Assembly (NCBI RefSeq): GCF_018598225.1
Contig: NZ_JAHESF010000016.1
Span: forward strand, 88,499-152,498
Source of the DNA: Chryseosolibacter histidinae
GTDB lineage: Bacteria > Bacteroidota > Bacteroidia > Cytophagales > Cyclobacteriaceae
DNA length: 64,000 nucleotides
Direction: 5' to 3'
This document shows, piece after piece, positions 46,203 to 54,724 of this stretch. The notes beneath the pieces were generated by a model. That model was not told the DNA's origin. It worked only from the letters and a program-made list of their open reading frames with translations, and searched no databases. A program made the position numbers and the translations under genes. Position 1 is the first letter of the stretch. Each line of letters starts with the position of its first letter.

Positions 46203-46349
46203 TGGTTGCCAGTTGCCGGTTTCCGGATGGCCGGTTTAGAGACGTGCACGACCTTCACATGATTGTTTCAACTCCTGAGATGCAAAGCTCCGCTGGGACT
46301 ATTAACACCGAAACGAACCGGTAACTGGCCAGCTGGCAACTGGCAACCA
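46203..46349. repeat. Heptamer-periodic inverted repeat (GTTGCCA family)
   Basis: Left arm 46203-46236 (GTTGCCA GTTGCCG GTTTCCG G), right arm 46314-46349 (CCGGTAA CTGGCCA GCTGGCAA CTGGCAA), inverted, with a 77-base spacer. The outer 15 bases (TGGTTGCCAGTTGCC) match perfectly. It exactly fills the gap between two convergent stop codons. Confidence 0.82.
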
Positions 46350-46350
46350 A

Positions 46351-46920
46351 TCAAGCTCCCAGCCTCCGCGTAATGAGTCCGTTCACCGTATCGAAGAAAG
46401 TGTGTGGCTGCATGGTTCTCCATCGCTCAAGCTGAAGCGTGCCGCCCATGTTGATATAGTTGTCTACGTGGTATTTTTTGAACTCGTCCTGGATGAAGTC
46501 AGGGAACGATACAGCGGCGATCCATCCGTCTTCCACATCGTCGAACCATTCTTCGTAATAGCAATCGTCTGAGCCGTGAAAGTTCATGATGTTCTCGCCG
46601 ATGAGGATGAACTTGTTGATGCCTTCCTCCAGCAGCGGCTCTACCACGTTCCGTTTCAGGTTCATGATGTCGTTGTTGATGGCGTCATTCCATTCGCCGA
46701 TGAACTCTATTACTGTATAACCGGCAGTGTAATCGGTATAAAGGATCTTGACGTACAACGTCTCCGAGCCCATGTAATCCCAGGCCGGATCGATGTAGTA
46801 GCCGTAGATCGTCTCCGAATAAACGTCGTGGTTGTATTGTTTTCCGTAAAAGGGCGATCGGTCGTCCCGCGAAGAATCGTAGTAGTTTAACCAGTTATAA
46901 TATGGTTCAATTTCGTGCAT
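46351..46920 (-). CDS. Conserved-looking protein of unknown function, murQ-linked
   Basis: A 189-residue acidic protein, rich in Tyr, Trp and Asp, without signal or membrane segment. It begins MHEIEPYYNWLNYYDSSRDD and has a central FILIGENIMNFHGSDDCYYE. I do not recognise a family. Its first 14 bases overlap the end of murQ, so it is translated in the same message and probably belongs to amino-sugar recycling or its control. Its composition suggests a compact cytosolic fold; no catalytic motif is evident. Confidence 0.72.
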   Translation of the reverse strand: MHEIEPYYNWLNYYDSSRDDRSPFYGKQYNHDVYSETIYGYYIDPAWDYMGSETLYVKILYTDYTAGYTVIEFIGEWNDAINNDIMNLKRNVVEPLLEEGINKFILIGENIMNFHGSDDCYYEEWFDDVEDGWIAAVSFPDFIQDEFKKYHVDNYINMGGTLQLERWRTMQPHTFFDTVNGLITRRLGA

Positions 46921-47722
46921 GGCCTTTCCGGCTTTCCACAGCCTTACGCACAGAACCGTGTTCCTTGAGTAATTGTTCTGCTTCAGCGTCGGAAATGCCT
47001 AGCTCTTCCATAACCATTTTTGTGCCGCGGCCGATAAGCTTATTGTTGGTGAGCTGCATGTCTACCATCTTGTTGCCTTTCACCCTTCCGAGCTTCACCA
47101 TGGCCGAAGTGGAGATCATATTGAGGATGAGCTTTTGCGCCGTGCCGGACTTCATGCGGGTACTGCCGGTCACGAACTCTGCGCCAACCACCACTTCGAT
47201 CGGGAAATCTGACTGCTTGCCAATTTCGGTACCGGTGTTACAAGCGATGCATCCGGTTACGATGCCGTGCGCGCGTGCGTCTTTCAGTCCGCCCACAACG
47301 TAAGGGGTGCGGCCTGAGGCGGCAATACCGATCAGCACGTCTTTATCGGTGATGTTGTGCGCCTGAAGATCTTTCCAGGCCTGGGCCACATCGTCTTCGG
47401 CATGCTCTACTGCCTTGCGGATGGCAGCGTCTCCACCGGCGATCAGTCCGATCACTTTTCCCTGCGGCATTCCGTACGTGGGCGGGATCTCGGAAGCATC
47501 CACCACACCAAGCCGGCCGCTCGTTCCTGCGCCGATATAGAATAATCTTCCTCCGTCTTTCATTTTTTTCACCACCTCATTCACCAGGGCTTCGATCTGC
47601 GGGATCACCTTCTCAATGGCAAGGGGAACGGTTTTGTCTTCCTTGTTGATGTTCACCAGCAGGTCGCGCACGCTCATTTTTTCAAGATCGCTGTAGTAGG
47701 ATGAAGATTCTGTTGTTGTCAT
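46907..47722 (-). CDS. murQ: N-acetylmuramic acid 6-phosphate etherase
   Basis: Cytosolic lyase that removes lactate from MurNAc-6-phosphate to give GlcNAc-6-phosphate in cell-wall recycling. The 271 residues include one SIS domain (about 45-200) with the family signature GAGTSGRLGVVDASEIPPT (64-82; Glu78 is the likely base) and a C-terminal helical part with RGTKMVMEELGISDAEAEQL. It lies in a three-gene unit with a sugar kinase upstream and an unknown protein overlapping its end. No MurP transporter is visible, so MurNAc may enter unphosphorylated and be phosphorylated by the kinase. Confidence 0.96.
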   Translation of the reverse strand: MTTTESSSYYSDLEKMSVRDLLVNINKEDKTVPLAIEKVIPQIEALVNEVVKKMKDGGRLFYIGAGTSGRLGVVDASEIPPTYGMPQGKVIGLIAGGDAAIRKAVEHAEDDVAQAWKDLQAHNITDKDVLIGIAASGRTPYVVGGLKDARAHGIVTGCIACNTGTEIGKQSDFPIEVVVGAEFVTGSTRMKSGTAQKLILNMISTSAMVKLGRVKGNKMVDMQLTNNKLIGRGTKMVMEELGISDAEAEQLLKEHGSVRKAVESRKGHARN

Positions 47723-47759
47723 TTAATAATAGTGATTCAATGTTGAAAGAAAATTGTAA

Positions 47760-47850
47760 AGGTACGAGGTACGATTTACGAGGTACGATTACGATTCAGA
47801 TTCAGATTGAGGATCCCTCCTCGTACTTCGTAAATAGTATTTCGTACTTC
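47760..47850. repeat. Heptamer-periodic inverted repeat (GGTACGA family)
   Basis: Left arm 47761-47793 (GGTACGA GGTACGA TTTACGA GGTACGA TTACGA), right arm 47818-47850 (CCTCGTACT TCGTAAA TAGTATT TCGTACT TC). It lies between the kinase and murQ genes, i.e. inside an apparent operon, and the right arm touches the kinase stop codon. Confidence 0.8.
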
Positions 47851-48697
47851 ATTCATTATCGCTCTGGTGGAACAAGGTCAGCCCTGCGATGGGTCCCTCC
47901 AGGATGTTCTTCACGGTAATGCCTTTGTCATTGGCAACCTGCCTCAGGATGTCGCTGAAGTAGAAGGCTATCGAACCTGTGAAATGCACTTTCAGGTTTT
48001 GATAGTTGTCGTACTTCATCACGTTGTTCTCATAGAATTCGGCAAAGCTGTCGTAAATGAGCTTATAGCAATATGGGTCGTCGAGATGCTGGAAGATGAA
48101 CTTGGCGAAGCTGGCGAGGAAGGCGCTGGGCTTTTCCTGCTGGTAAACCTTTTCAAGGAATTCTTCGCGCGAAAGCGGAAACCGCACGTGAAATTGGTCG
48201 GCCAGTTTTTCGGGCATCACTTTCCGGAGATAATCCACCAGGAACTTCCTGCCGATGTTTGCGCCGGAACCTTCGTCGGCCAGGATCCAGCCCAGGTTGG
48301 CAACGTTGCCGATGATCTTCTCACCATCATAGAGGCAGGAGTTTGAGCCGGTGCCCATGATGCAGGCAATACCCGGTTCATGACCGCACAAAGCACGGGC
48401 TGCCGCCAGCAGATCCCACCCGATCTCGATCTGTGCTTCGGGAAAGAACTCCAGGAAGGCACTTTTGATGGTAAGCTGATTTTTTACCGACGAAACGCCG
48501 GCGCCATAAAAAAAGATCTTCTGAACGGGGTCTGCATTGATCTTCGGAAGCAGTATTTCCTGAACATTCTTCTTCAGGTCTTCGATGGGTTGGTAGTAGG
48601 GATTAAATCCGGGGGCGCTGGCCTGCCCTATGGATCCGTCTTTCTGAATGAGTCTCCAGTCTGTTTTGGAGCCTCCGCTGTCGGCTATAAGAATCAT
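47849..48697 (-). CDS. BadF/BadG-type N-acetylglucosamine (MurNAc) kinase
   Basis: A 282-residue sugar kinase of the ASKHA fold: the phosphate-1 motif ADSGGSKTDWRL (about 5-16), a second phosphate motif in GTGSNSCLYDG (about 116-126) and DEGSGANIGRKFL (about 137-149). In Bacteroidota the enzyme beside MurQ is likely to act on GlcNAc or MurNAc; genetic linkage supports MurNAc, the sequence alone does not decide. A TAGCTTTG box 41 bases upstream gives the operon promoter. Confidence 0.9.
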   Translation of the reverse strand: MILIADSGGSKTDWRLIQKDGSIGQASAPGFNPYYQPIEDLKKNVQEILLPKINADPVQKIFFYGAGVSSVKNQLTIKSAFLEFFPEAQIEIGWDLLAAARALCGHEPGIACIMGTGSNSCLYDGEKIIGNVANLGWILADEGSGANIGRKFLVDYLRKVMPEKLADQFHVRFPLSREEFLEKVYQQEKPSAFLASFAKFIFQHLDDPYCYKLIYDSFAEFYENNVMKYDNYQNLKVHFTGSIAFYFSDILRQVANDKGITVKNILEGPIAGLTLFHQSDNE

Positions 48698-48737
48698 GTT
48701 AAGGTCGCTGGTATGTTCAGGTCTCTTTAGTATGATG

Positions 48738-48745
48738 CAAAGCTA
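48738..48745 (-). promoter_or_regulatory. -7 box TAGCTTTG for the kinase-murQ operon
   Basis: Minus-strand exact match to TAnnTTTG, 41 bases before the kinase ATG. No comparable box precedes murQ. Confidence 0.6.
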
Positions 48746-48814
48746 TAACATGAATCCAATACTAAAAACAATCGTGCCCTGTGTGTCTGTGTGTTTTCGG
48801 AAAATTGAAAGCTT

Positions 48815-49060
48815 TTAACTTTTAAGTCGCCCGATTACTTTGAATTTATCGAACACATTCTCGTTGTGAGGGGCATCTTTGAGCTCGTCAGTCAGATCCT
48901 GGCCTGCCCAGTGTTCATAATGTTTGCCGTTTCGCCAGAGCCTGGAAGAAGTTACATCGTAAACAAGACCCCGAAGGGCCACCCAGATCTCGGGTTTATC
49001 CTGCCCGTTCCGGAGGGCGAGCTGGGCACGGGTGATCACGGGCAGCAGGTCGTCGTTCAC
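48815..49060 (-). CDS. Cytochrome b5-like (MAPR type) domain protein
   Basis: An 81-residue protein that is just one cytochrome b5-like domain. ITRAQLALRNGQDKPEIWVAL is followed by GLVYDVTSSRLWRNGKHYEH and AGQDLTDELKDAPHNENVF. The HPGG loop of true b5 is absent, so binding resembles membrane-associated progesterone-receptor types, and heme ligation is uncertain. It overlaps the RDD gene by 4 bases and is co-translated with it, suggesting a membrane redox role. Confidence 0.85.
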   Translation of the reverse strand: MNDDLLPVITRAQLALRNGQDKPEIWVALRGLVYDVTSSRLWRNGKHYEHWAGQDLTDELKDAPHNENVFDKFKVIGRLKS

Positions 49061-49767
49061 CGTGCGTTCAGGTGGTTAAAATCTTTCACAATGGTATACA
49101 GGAATTGCGCCGGCGCCAGGTCTGTCTGCACGCCCAGCAGCGACTTGATCTTGTCGGTCACCATGAGCACGGGCTGCATATTGCCGTGGTTGGTATTGGC
49201 ATCGAGCGCGCGCTGGATGAGCTCGATGTCACGGCTTGCGAGCTGGACCACCTGCGGGAACACAGGCACGTAAGTATCTTCAGGAGAGATGAACACCTCG
49301 CTGGCAGTGATCTCTTTCTGGGCGATGAGCTTCACCACACAAGTGCCCGCCACCACATCGCCCACGCGCTGGCCTCTTCCGTTGGTGGCGATGGCGATGA
49401 CGGCGATCGCGCCCGACAGGATGTGAAAGTCGATGAGGCTGAAGACCCACCGCAGCAGGTAGTTACCAACGCCAGGTTGTGTGCCATCCACCCGCACCAC
49501 CTGGATGTTCATCACACGTTTGCCCGGGCTTTGACCGTTCATAAAAATCTCGAACATTAAGTGGTAGAGGAACCACGGCATCACCAGGAATACGATCCAT
49601 GGCCACACCACATCAAGATCCATATTGACGAACGCGGCGATCACGGCTATTGCATACGCGATCAGGATGGCCAGGTCAAGCAGGTAAGCCACGATCCGGT
49701 CGCCAACACTGGCAATGGGATATTGGATGGAAACATTCTGGGTTGTCTGTACACTTATAGTTTGCAT
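49057..49767 (-). CDS. RDD family membrane protein
   Basis: A 236-residue membrane protein of the RDD family. The first helix region begins IASVGDRIVAYLLDLAILIAY (in part), with the conserved Arg-Asp context, then a second helix near 48-75 and a third near 115-140 (FSLIDFHILSGAIAVIA). QSPGKRVMNIQVVRVDG is the family centre. The C-terminal soluble tail (about 155-236) is longer than usual. It is divergent from the M19 dipeptidase but close to the SpoIIM-DUF4129 cluster, with which RDD genes are often linked. The ATG at 49767 is used. Confidence 0.92.
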   Translation of the reverse strand: MQTISVQTTQNVSIQYPIASVGDRIVAYLLDLAILIAYAIAVIAAFVNMDLDVVWPWIVFLVMPWFLYHLMFEIFMNGQSPGKRVMNIQVVRVDGTQPGVGNYLLRWVFSLIDFHILSGAIAVIAIATNGRGQRVGDVVAGTCVVKLIAQKEITASEVFISPEDTYVPVFPQVVQLASRDIELIQRALDANTNHGNMQPVLMVTDKIKSLLGVQTDLAPAQFLYTIVKDFNHLNAR

Positions 49768-49826
49768 CTGCTCAAAAATTCGATAACTTTTCCGCAATTA
49801 AACCAACACTCTACAAATTTCGGAAT

Positions 49827-51083
49827 ATGAAGTTAAACCTCCTTGCCTGTGTAAGTTTGTTTTTTATTGCAGCAGGCTGCGTCACCACCGCTGAAAATAA
49901 AAAAGACTACGCTTCCCTGCCTGACGATCAGTTGAAACGGATCGCCGACTCGCTGGCCCAGACCTACATCATCACCGATGGTCACGTAGACCTGCCCTAC
50001 CGGCTGAATGTCAAGCATTTCAGGCTGGAGCGCGAATACCTCGGCATCCCGGTGAGCTCTACGGAAGGAGACTTCGATTACGAGCGCGCAAAAAAGGGAG
50101 GGCTTGATGCACCTTTCATGTCTATTTACATCCCTTCAAGATACCAGGCACAACCCGACATGGGCAAAGTGCTGGCCGATTCGCTGATCACCATGATCGA
50201 GGGTATTGCACAGGCTCACCCCGACAAGTTCGCGCTGGCCCGTACGCCCGCTGAAGTGGAGGAGAACACCAAAGCCGGTAAGATCTCATTGCCCCTGGGC
50301 ATGGAGAACGGCGCGCCGGTAGGCAACGACCTCGCCAATGTGAAATATTTTTACGACCGTGGCATTCGCTACATCACGCTGACGCACGGCAAAGACAACC
50401 AGATCTGCGACTCATCTTATGACACCCTGAATACCTGGAAGGGTTTAAGCCCTTTCGGCGAGCAGGTAGTGGCCGAAATGAACCGCGTGGGCATCATGGT
50501 GGATATATCGCACGTTTCTGACAGCACTTTCTTCGATGTGGTGAAGCTTACCAAGGCACCGGTGATCGCATCGCATTCGTCCTGCCGCTTCTTCACGCCC
50601 GGCTTTCAGCGCAATATGTCAGACGAGATGATCAAGACCCTGGGCGCCAACGGTGGCGTGATCCAGATCAACTTCGGCGCTTCTTTCCTCGACTCCGTAG
50701 CGCGCCAGAACAAAACACTGCACGACTCATTGACGAAGATCCTGGAAGAGAAGAAGCTTACCTCTGCCGATCCTGAAGCACAACCGATCATCGAACAATT
50801 CGGCAAGCAGCACAAGGAGCTGTTCTCGGACGTAGAGCGCGTGGCCGATCACATAGACCATGTGGTGAAGCTGGCGGGTATCAATCACGTTGGCATCGGC
50901 TCTGATTACGACGGTGTGGGCGACAGCCTCCCCTACGGCCTCAAGGATGTTTCAGCGTATCCCAACCTGATCGCAGTGCTGCTCAAACGGGGCTATTCGC
51001 CCGAAGACATCAGCAAGATCTGCTACAAGAACGTATTCAGGGTCTGGAACAAGGTCATCGAGGTTTCGGAACAGTTACAATAG
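49827..51083 (+). CDS. Membrane dipeptidase, M19 family (lipoprotein)
   Basis: A 418-residue zinc dipeptidase anchored by a lipid at Cys18 (lipobox IAAGC). Zinc motifs: DGHVDLPYR (His53/Asp55), bridging Glu in LPLGMENGAPVG, His in DISHVSDSTF, His in ASHSSCR, and Asp in GIGSDYDG. It would hydrolyse dipeptides, including D-amino-acid and possibly peptidoglycan-derived ones, in the periplasm. Length fits the family. It has no co-directional partner nearby apart from the following cluster, from which a perfect palindrome separates it. Confidence 0.95.
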   Translation: MKLNLLACVSLFFIAAGCVTTAENKKDYASLPDDQLKRIADSLAQTYIITDGHVDLPYRLNVKHFRLEREYLGIPVSSTEGDFDYERAKKGGLDAPFMSIYIPSRYQAQPDMGKVLADSLITMIEGIAQAHPDKFALARTPAEVEENTKAGKISLPLGMENGAPVGNDLANVKYFYDRGIRYITLTHGKDNQICDSSYDTLNTWKGLSPFGEQVVAEMNRVGIMVDISHVSDSTFFDVVKLTKAPVIASHSSCRFFTPGFQRNMSDEMIKTLGANGGVIQINFGASFLDSVARQNKTLHDSLTKILEEKKLTSADPEAQPIIEQFGKQHKELFSDVERVADHIDHVVKLAGINHVGIGSDYDGVGDSLPYGLKDVSAYPNLIAVLLKRGYSPEDISKICYKNVFRVWNKVIEVSEQLQ

Positions 51084-51111
51084 TTCTTTTTACGTCATTA
51101 ACAACCACAAA

Positions 51112-51140
51112 CCCTTTGAGGGTTCTGAACCCTCAAAGGG
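51112..51140. repeat. Perfect 14-base inverted repeat before the SpoIIM-like gene
   Basis: CCCTTTGAGGGTTC (51112-51125), T, GAACCCTCAAAGGG (51127-51140), followed by another AAAGGGTT word. It ends 15 bases before the ATG, so it could fold over the start region as well as act as a terminator for the dipeptidase gene. No T-run follows. Confidence 0.85.
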
Positions 51141-51155
51141 CTGAAAGGGTTGAAT

Positions 51156-52124
51156 ATGAAAGAAGCAGCATTCGTCAAGCAGAGCAAAGCACGCTGGGAA
51201 GAGTTTGAAAAAACCGTGAAAGCCCAGGAGCAGGCATCGCCTGATAAACTGGCTGAGTTGTTCATTCAGGTAACGGACGATCTTTCTTTTTCACGCACCA
51301 GGTACCCCGAAAGCCGCACAACGCAGTACCTGAATGCGCTGGCCGGCAAAATTCACCTGCAGATCTACCGGAACAAACGCGAAGACCGCAACCGGTTCAT
51401 CACCTTCTGGCAATATGAAGTACCCGAAGCGATGTACCACGCGCGTAAACCTTTGTTGTATGCCCTGATCATCTTTGTCATCGCCGGCATCATGGGCGCT
51501 GTCTCCACGTTCTATGACGATACGTTTGTCAGGCTCATCCTGGGCGATGGTTACGTGAATCAGACCCTGGAGAATATCAAGGACGGAAACCCCACCGGGA
51601 TCTATTCGAGCATGGGTCCGGTGACCATGTTCTTCTTCATCACCTGGAACAATGTGATGGTGGCCTTCCGTGTTTTTGTCTTTGGTGTGTTTGCCTCCAT
51701 CGGCACCGGATTCTACCTCTTCTACAATGCGCTGATGGTGGGCACCTTCATCATGTTCTTTTACAACGAAAATCAGCTGGCCCAGGCGCTGCCCGTGATC
51801 ATGCTTCATGGAACCATCGAGCTGTCGTCTATCGTTATTGCGGCCGCGGCGGGTTTTACCATGGGCAACAGCCTGATCTTTCCCGGCACCTATTCACGAC
51901 TGGTTTCGTTCAGGCAAGGTGGTATCCAGGGCCTGAAGATCATCATCGGCCTGGTGCCCTTTTTCGTGATCGCCGGATTCATTGAATCATTTGTAACGCG
52001 CCATGCGTTTATGCATTGGAGTATCAAGGCGCTGATCATAGGGGTTTCGGCGTTGATCATGGTGTATTACTTTGTTGTATATCCTCACAGACTCAAAAAA
52101 AATGGAAAATTTCACACTCATTGA
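51156..52124 (+). CDS. SpoIIM-like (stage II sporulation M family) membrane protein
   Basis: A 322-residue membrane protein. A soluble N-terminus (1-95) is followed by about five helices; the SpoIIM domain spans about 100-310 (NVMVAFRVFVFGVFASIGTG, LPVIMLHGTIELSSIVIAAA and GLVPFFVIAGFIESFVT mark the family). This non-sporulating lineage uses the fold in membrane-protein clusters with DUF4129, MoxR and DUF58. It is the first gene of that cluster here. The ATG at 51156 is preferred to a TTG at 51150. Its end overlaps the next gene by 23 bases. Confidence 0.92.
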   Translation: MKEAAFVKQSKARWEEFEKTVKAQEQASPDKLAELFIQVTDDLSFSRTRYPESRTTQYLNALAGKIHLQIYRNKREDRNRFITFWQYEVPEAMYHARKPLLYALIIFVIAGIMGAVSTFYDDTFVRLILGDGYVNQTLENIKDGNPTGIYSSMGPVTMFFFITWNNVMVAFRVFVFGVFASIGTGFYLFYNALMVGTFIMFFYNENQLAQALPVIMLHGTIELSSIVIAAAAGFTMGNSLIFPGTYSRLVSFRQGGIQGLKIIIGLVPFFVIAGFIESFVTRHAFMHWSIKALIIGVSALIMVYYFVVYPHRLKKNGKFHTH

Positions 52125-53097
52125 TTATCATCAGACGCGTGACTTCAGCCGTAAGATGAATGTCACTTTTGAATTTGTGCGGCAGAACTTCAAACCGTTG
52201 GGCAAAAGCATTTTGTTCATTGCCGGTCCGCCGGTGCTGCTGGCCAGCCTGCTGATGGGCTCGTTCTTTAACGACATGTTCAGCGCCTCCTTTTCCATGG
52301 GCCGCGGCAGCAATCCGGAGGTGATCCGTGACATGTTCTTGACCCCCAACTTCTGGCTGCAGTTGCTGCTGATGTGTGTTTTCCTCATGGTCAGTACAGT
52401 GGCTACCATCGCCACCATCAACAATTACATTCTGCTCTACGAAGAAAGGAAGACCAACCGCATTGAAGTGGGAGATGTGTGGGGCCGCGTGCGCGATACC
52501 TTCTGGATGTATTTTGGCACCGCTTTACTTTTCACCATCGTGTCGATCGCCGTGTACATAGCAATGGTCATCCCGGTGGTTTTGCTCGCCAATGTTTCTC
52601 TTGTGCTGATCGTTTTCGGCGGCATGGCCCTGTTCTGTCTGCTGGTTTACCTGCTCTTCAGCAGCTCGCTGGTCTTCATTATCCGTGCCTATGAACGCAT
52701 CGGTTTCTTTGCGGCGCTCGCCCGGTCTTTTAAACTTGTACAGGGAAAATGGTGGAGCACCTTCGGGCTTATCATCGTGCTTTATATTATCGTGGTGGTC
52801 GTTTCTTATGTGTTCATGATCCCCTGGTATGTGATCACGCTGGTTTCCAGCCTGCACAACGCAGGTGTGGAAGGGGTTGGAGAGCCAACCTCGGGATTTC
52901 AGACCATTTCGCTCATCTTTCTCACGCTCTACTACCTGGCCCAGATGGTGATGTACACCCTGCCCAACGTTGGGATTGCCTTTCAGTACTTTAACCTGGT
53001 GGAGCGCAAGGAGGCAAAAGGGCTGATGAGCCAGATCGGTTCCATTGGCCAGGCACCTGCGCCAACACCTTCTTCCGCACCCGACGAGCACTACTAA
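52102..53097 (+). CDS. Multi-pass membrane protein of the SpoIIM-MoxR cluster
   Basis: A 331-residue integral membrane protein with about six hydrophobic segments (near 37-58, 93-118, 145-170, 176-200, 228-255 and 278-300) and a short Pro/Ala-rich C-terminus (GQAPAPTPSSAPDEHY). No enzymatic motif. Proteins of this kind (DUF4013/glycerophosphoryl diesterase membrane-domain-like) often sit between SpoIIM and DUF4129 genes. It overlaps the upstream gene by 23 bases, so it is translated in the same operon. The ATG at 52102 fits. Confidence 0.82.
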   Translation: MENFTLIDYHQTRDFSRKMNVTFEFVRQNFKPLGKSILFIAGPPVLLASLLMGSFFNDMFSASFSMGRGSNPEVIRDMFLTPNFWLQLLLMCVFLMVSTVATIATINNYILLYEERKTNRIEVGDVWGRVRDTFWMYFGTALLFTIVSIAVYIAMVIPVVLLANVSLVLIVFGGMALFCLLVYLLFSSSLVFIIRAYERIGFFAALARSFKLVQGKWWSTFGLIIVLYIIVVVVSYVFMIPWYVITLVSSLHNAGVEGVGEPTSGFQTISLIFLTLYYLAQMVMYTLPNVGIAFQYFNLVERKEAKGLMSQIGSIGQAPAPTPSSAPDEHY

Positions 53098-53109
53098 AGG
53101 CCAGCGCGT

Positions 53110-53898
53110 GTGAAGACCCTTTTAACATTTTCTATTCTTTTATTCCTGGCGATCATCCCGTCGCACGCACAGGACGACAGCACCTTCGCGGATGCCGACA
53201 CAACCGTTGTGACGGAGGGGGACGGAAACATTTCCCGGGAAGAAAGCAACGAAGCGACGATGATCCGCATTCCGCCCGACTCGCTGCAGATAAATCAGCG
53301 GTCGTTCAGCGAAGAGCAGGTTCGGCGCCTCCAATCAGATCCTGATCTCGACTATGAGCAACCGCCTACCGTGGCAGAAAGCCTGTGGGACAGGTTTTGG
53401 GCGTGGGTCAGATACCTGATGGGCAAGTTGTTCACGGGCGCTGTTACCACCGACTGGGGAAGGCTGATCGTTTATACAATAGCCCTGGCGTTGCTCGTGG
53501 CACTGGTGATGCTGATGCTCAAAGTGAACGCCTTCAAAATTCTCTATTCGGGGCAGGGCGCAGCGCAGCAATACCAGGTGCTTGACGAGAACATCCACGA
53601 AATGGACTTCGATAAGCTCATCCAGGAGGCCGCAGACCGGCAGGACTATCGCCGGGGTATCAGGCTCTTGTTCCTTTATGCCCTGAAGCTTCTTTCAGAT
53701 AAGCAGCTGATCCACTGGGAGTCAGGAAAGACCAACCACGAGTACGTGGGCGAGCTGCGCAAGGGCGAGCTGCGCAATGGCCTCAACGAGCTGAGCTTCT
53801 ACTTCGACTATGCCTGGTACGGGAACTTTGCGATCAATAGCGATACCTTCGGCAAAGCGCAGAACACTTTTGTGGATTGGAAAAGTAAGTTAGGCTGA
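53110..53898 (+). CDS. DUF4129 domain protein
   Basis: A 262-residue protein with a cleavable signal (about 1-20, ending PSHAQ), an acidic extracytoplasmic segment, one central membrane helix (about 118-138, TDWGRLIVYTIALALLVALVM) and a cytosolic C-terminal DUF4129 domain (about 165-258; QDYRRGIRLLFLYALKLL, WYGNFAINSDTF). The start is GTG at 53110. In many bacteria this family lies beside DUF4350, MoxR and DUF58, as here. Role unknown; membrane quality control has been proposed. Confidence 0.9.
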   Translation: MKTLLTFSILLFLAIIPSHAQDDSTFADADTTVVTEGDGNISREESNEATMIRIPPDSLQINQRSFSEEQVRRLQSDPDLDYEQPPTVAESLWDRFWAWVRYLMGKLFTGAVTTDWGRLIVYTIALALLVALVMLMLKVNAFKILYSGQGAAQQYQVLDENIHEMDFDKLIQEAADRQDYRRGIRLLFLYALKLLSDKQLIHWESGKTNHEYVGELRKGELRNGLNELSFYFDYAWYGNFAINSDTFGKAQNTFVDWKSKLG

Positions 53899-53905
53899 CC
53901 GTTGC

Positions 53906-54724
53906 ATGCGTAAGGACTGGAAATATATCATCTATGTGGTAGGAGCGATCAGTCTCTTTGTGGCCGTCAAGCTATTAGGCCCCAAGCAGTATAACTGGTC
54001 GGTAACCCTGGCCCACGACGATAAAAATCCCTACGGCACCTATGCCCTGAACGAACTGTTGCCAGCCCTCTTCGAAGGAAAACACATCGCTAATTCGTAT
54101 CAAACGCTGTATGAGCTGAAAGATTCGCTGCAGGCAGGAGAGAACATCATCATCTTTGGCTCACGGGTAAGCTGCGATAAAGAAGACGCCGACGTGCTGC
54201 TGGAGCACGCAGCCAGGGGTGGTACTGCATTTATTTCGGCAGAATATTTCCAGGGGCACCTGGCAGACACCCTCAACCTTGGCACGTACGACTATCTGTT
54301 CAGTCGTGATGAGCGATTTACCCGTAACGACACATCTTACCTGAAGTTAACCAACCGGTACCTCGACACCACGGCGCACTTTATGTTCAAGCGTGATAAC
54401 ATCCACAATTATTTCGACAGCTTCGATAGCACCCGTACCACCGTTATTGCCAGGAACGACTACGGCTGGCCTGTCACCATCCGCATGGCGTGGGGCAAGG
54501 GTCATCTTATTCTGAACAGCACACCGCTGGCCTTCACCAATATCTATTTGCTGGACAGCACGAATTACGAATTTGCTTCAAAAACACTTTCGTATCTGCA
54601 GCCCGGTGATGTGCAATGGACGGAATACTATCACCTGGGCAGAATGGAATCCAAAACTCCGCTGCGGTTCATTCTCACCAGTGAGCCACTCGCATGGGCT
54701 TATTATATTGTGATTTTTCGGTGA
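53906..54724 (+). CDS. DUF4350 domain protein, N-terminal part (frameshifted)
   Basis: The first 269 residues of a DUF4350 protein: a membrane helix (about 7-25), then the domain (about 33-225; YGTYALNELLPALFEGK and GGTAFISAEYFQGHL are visible). It ends at LAWAYYIVIF, where a run of five T (54714-54718) is one base short; adding one T joins this frame to the next one as VIFSVILFMLFEAK, completing the second membrane helix. So either the gene is broken or the read has a homopolymer error. It sits 7 bases after DUF4129 in the operon. Confidence 0.8.
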   Translation: MRKDWKYIIYVVGAISLFVAVKLLGPKQYNWSVTLAHDDKNPYGTYALNELLPALFEGKHIANSYQTLYELKDSLQAGENIIIFGSRVSCDKEDADVLLEHAARGGTAFISAEYFQGHLADTLNLGTYDYLFSRDERFTRNDTSYLKLTNRYLDTTAHFMFKRDNIHNYFDSFDSTRTTVIARNDYGWPVTIRMAWGKGHLILNSTPLAFTNIYLLDSTNYEFASKTLSYLQPGDVQWTEYYHLGRMESKTPLRFILTSEPLAWAYYIVIFR

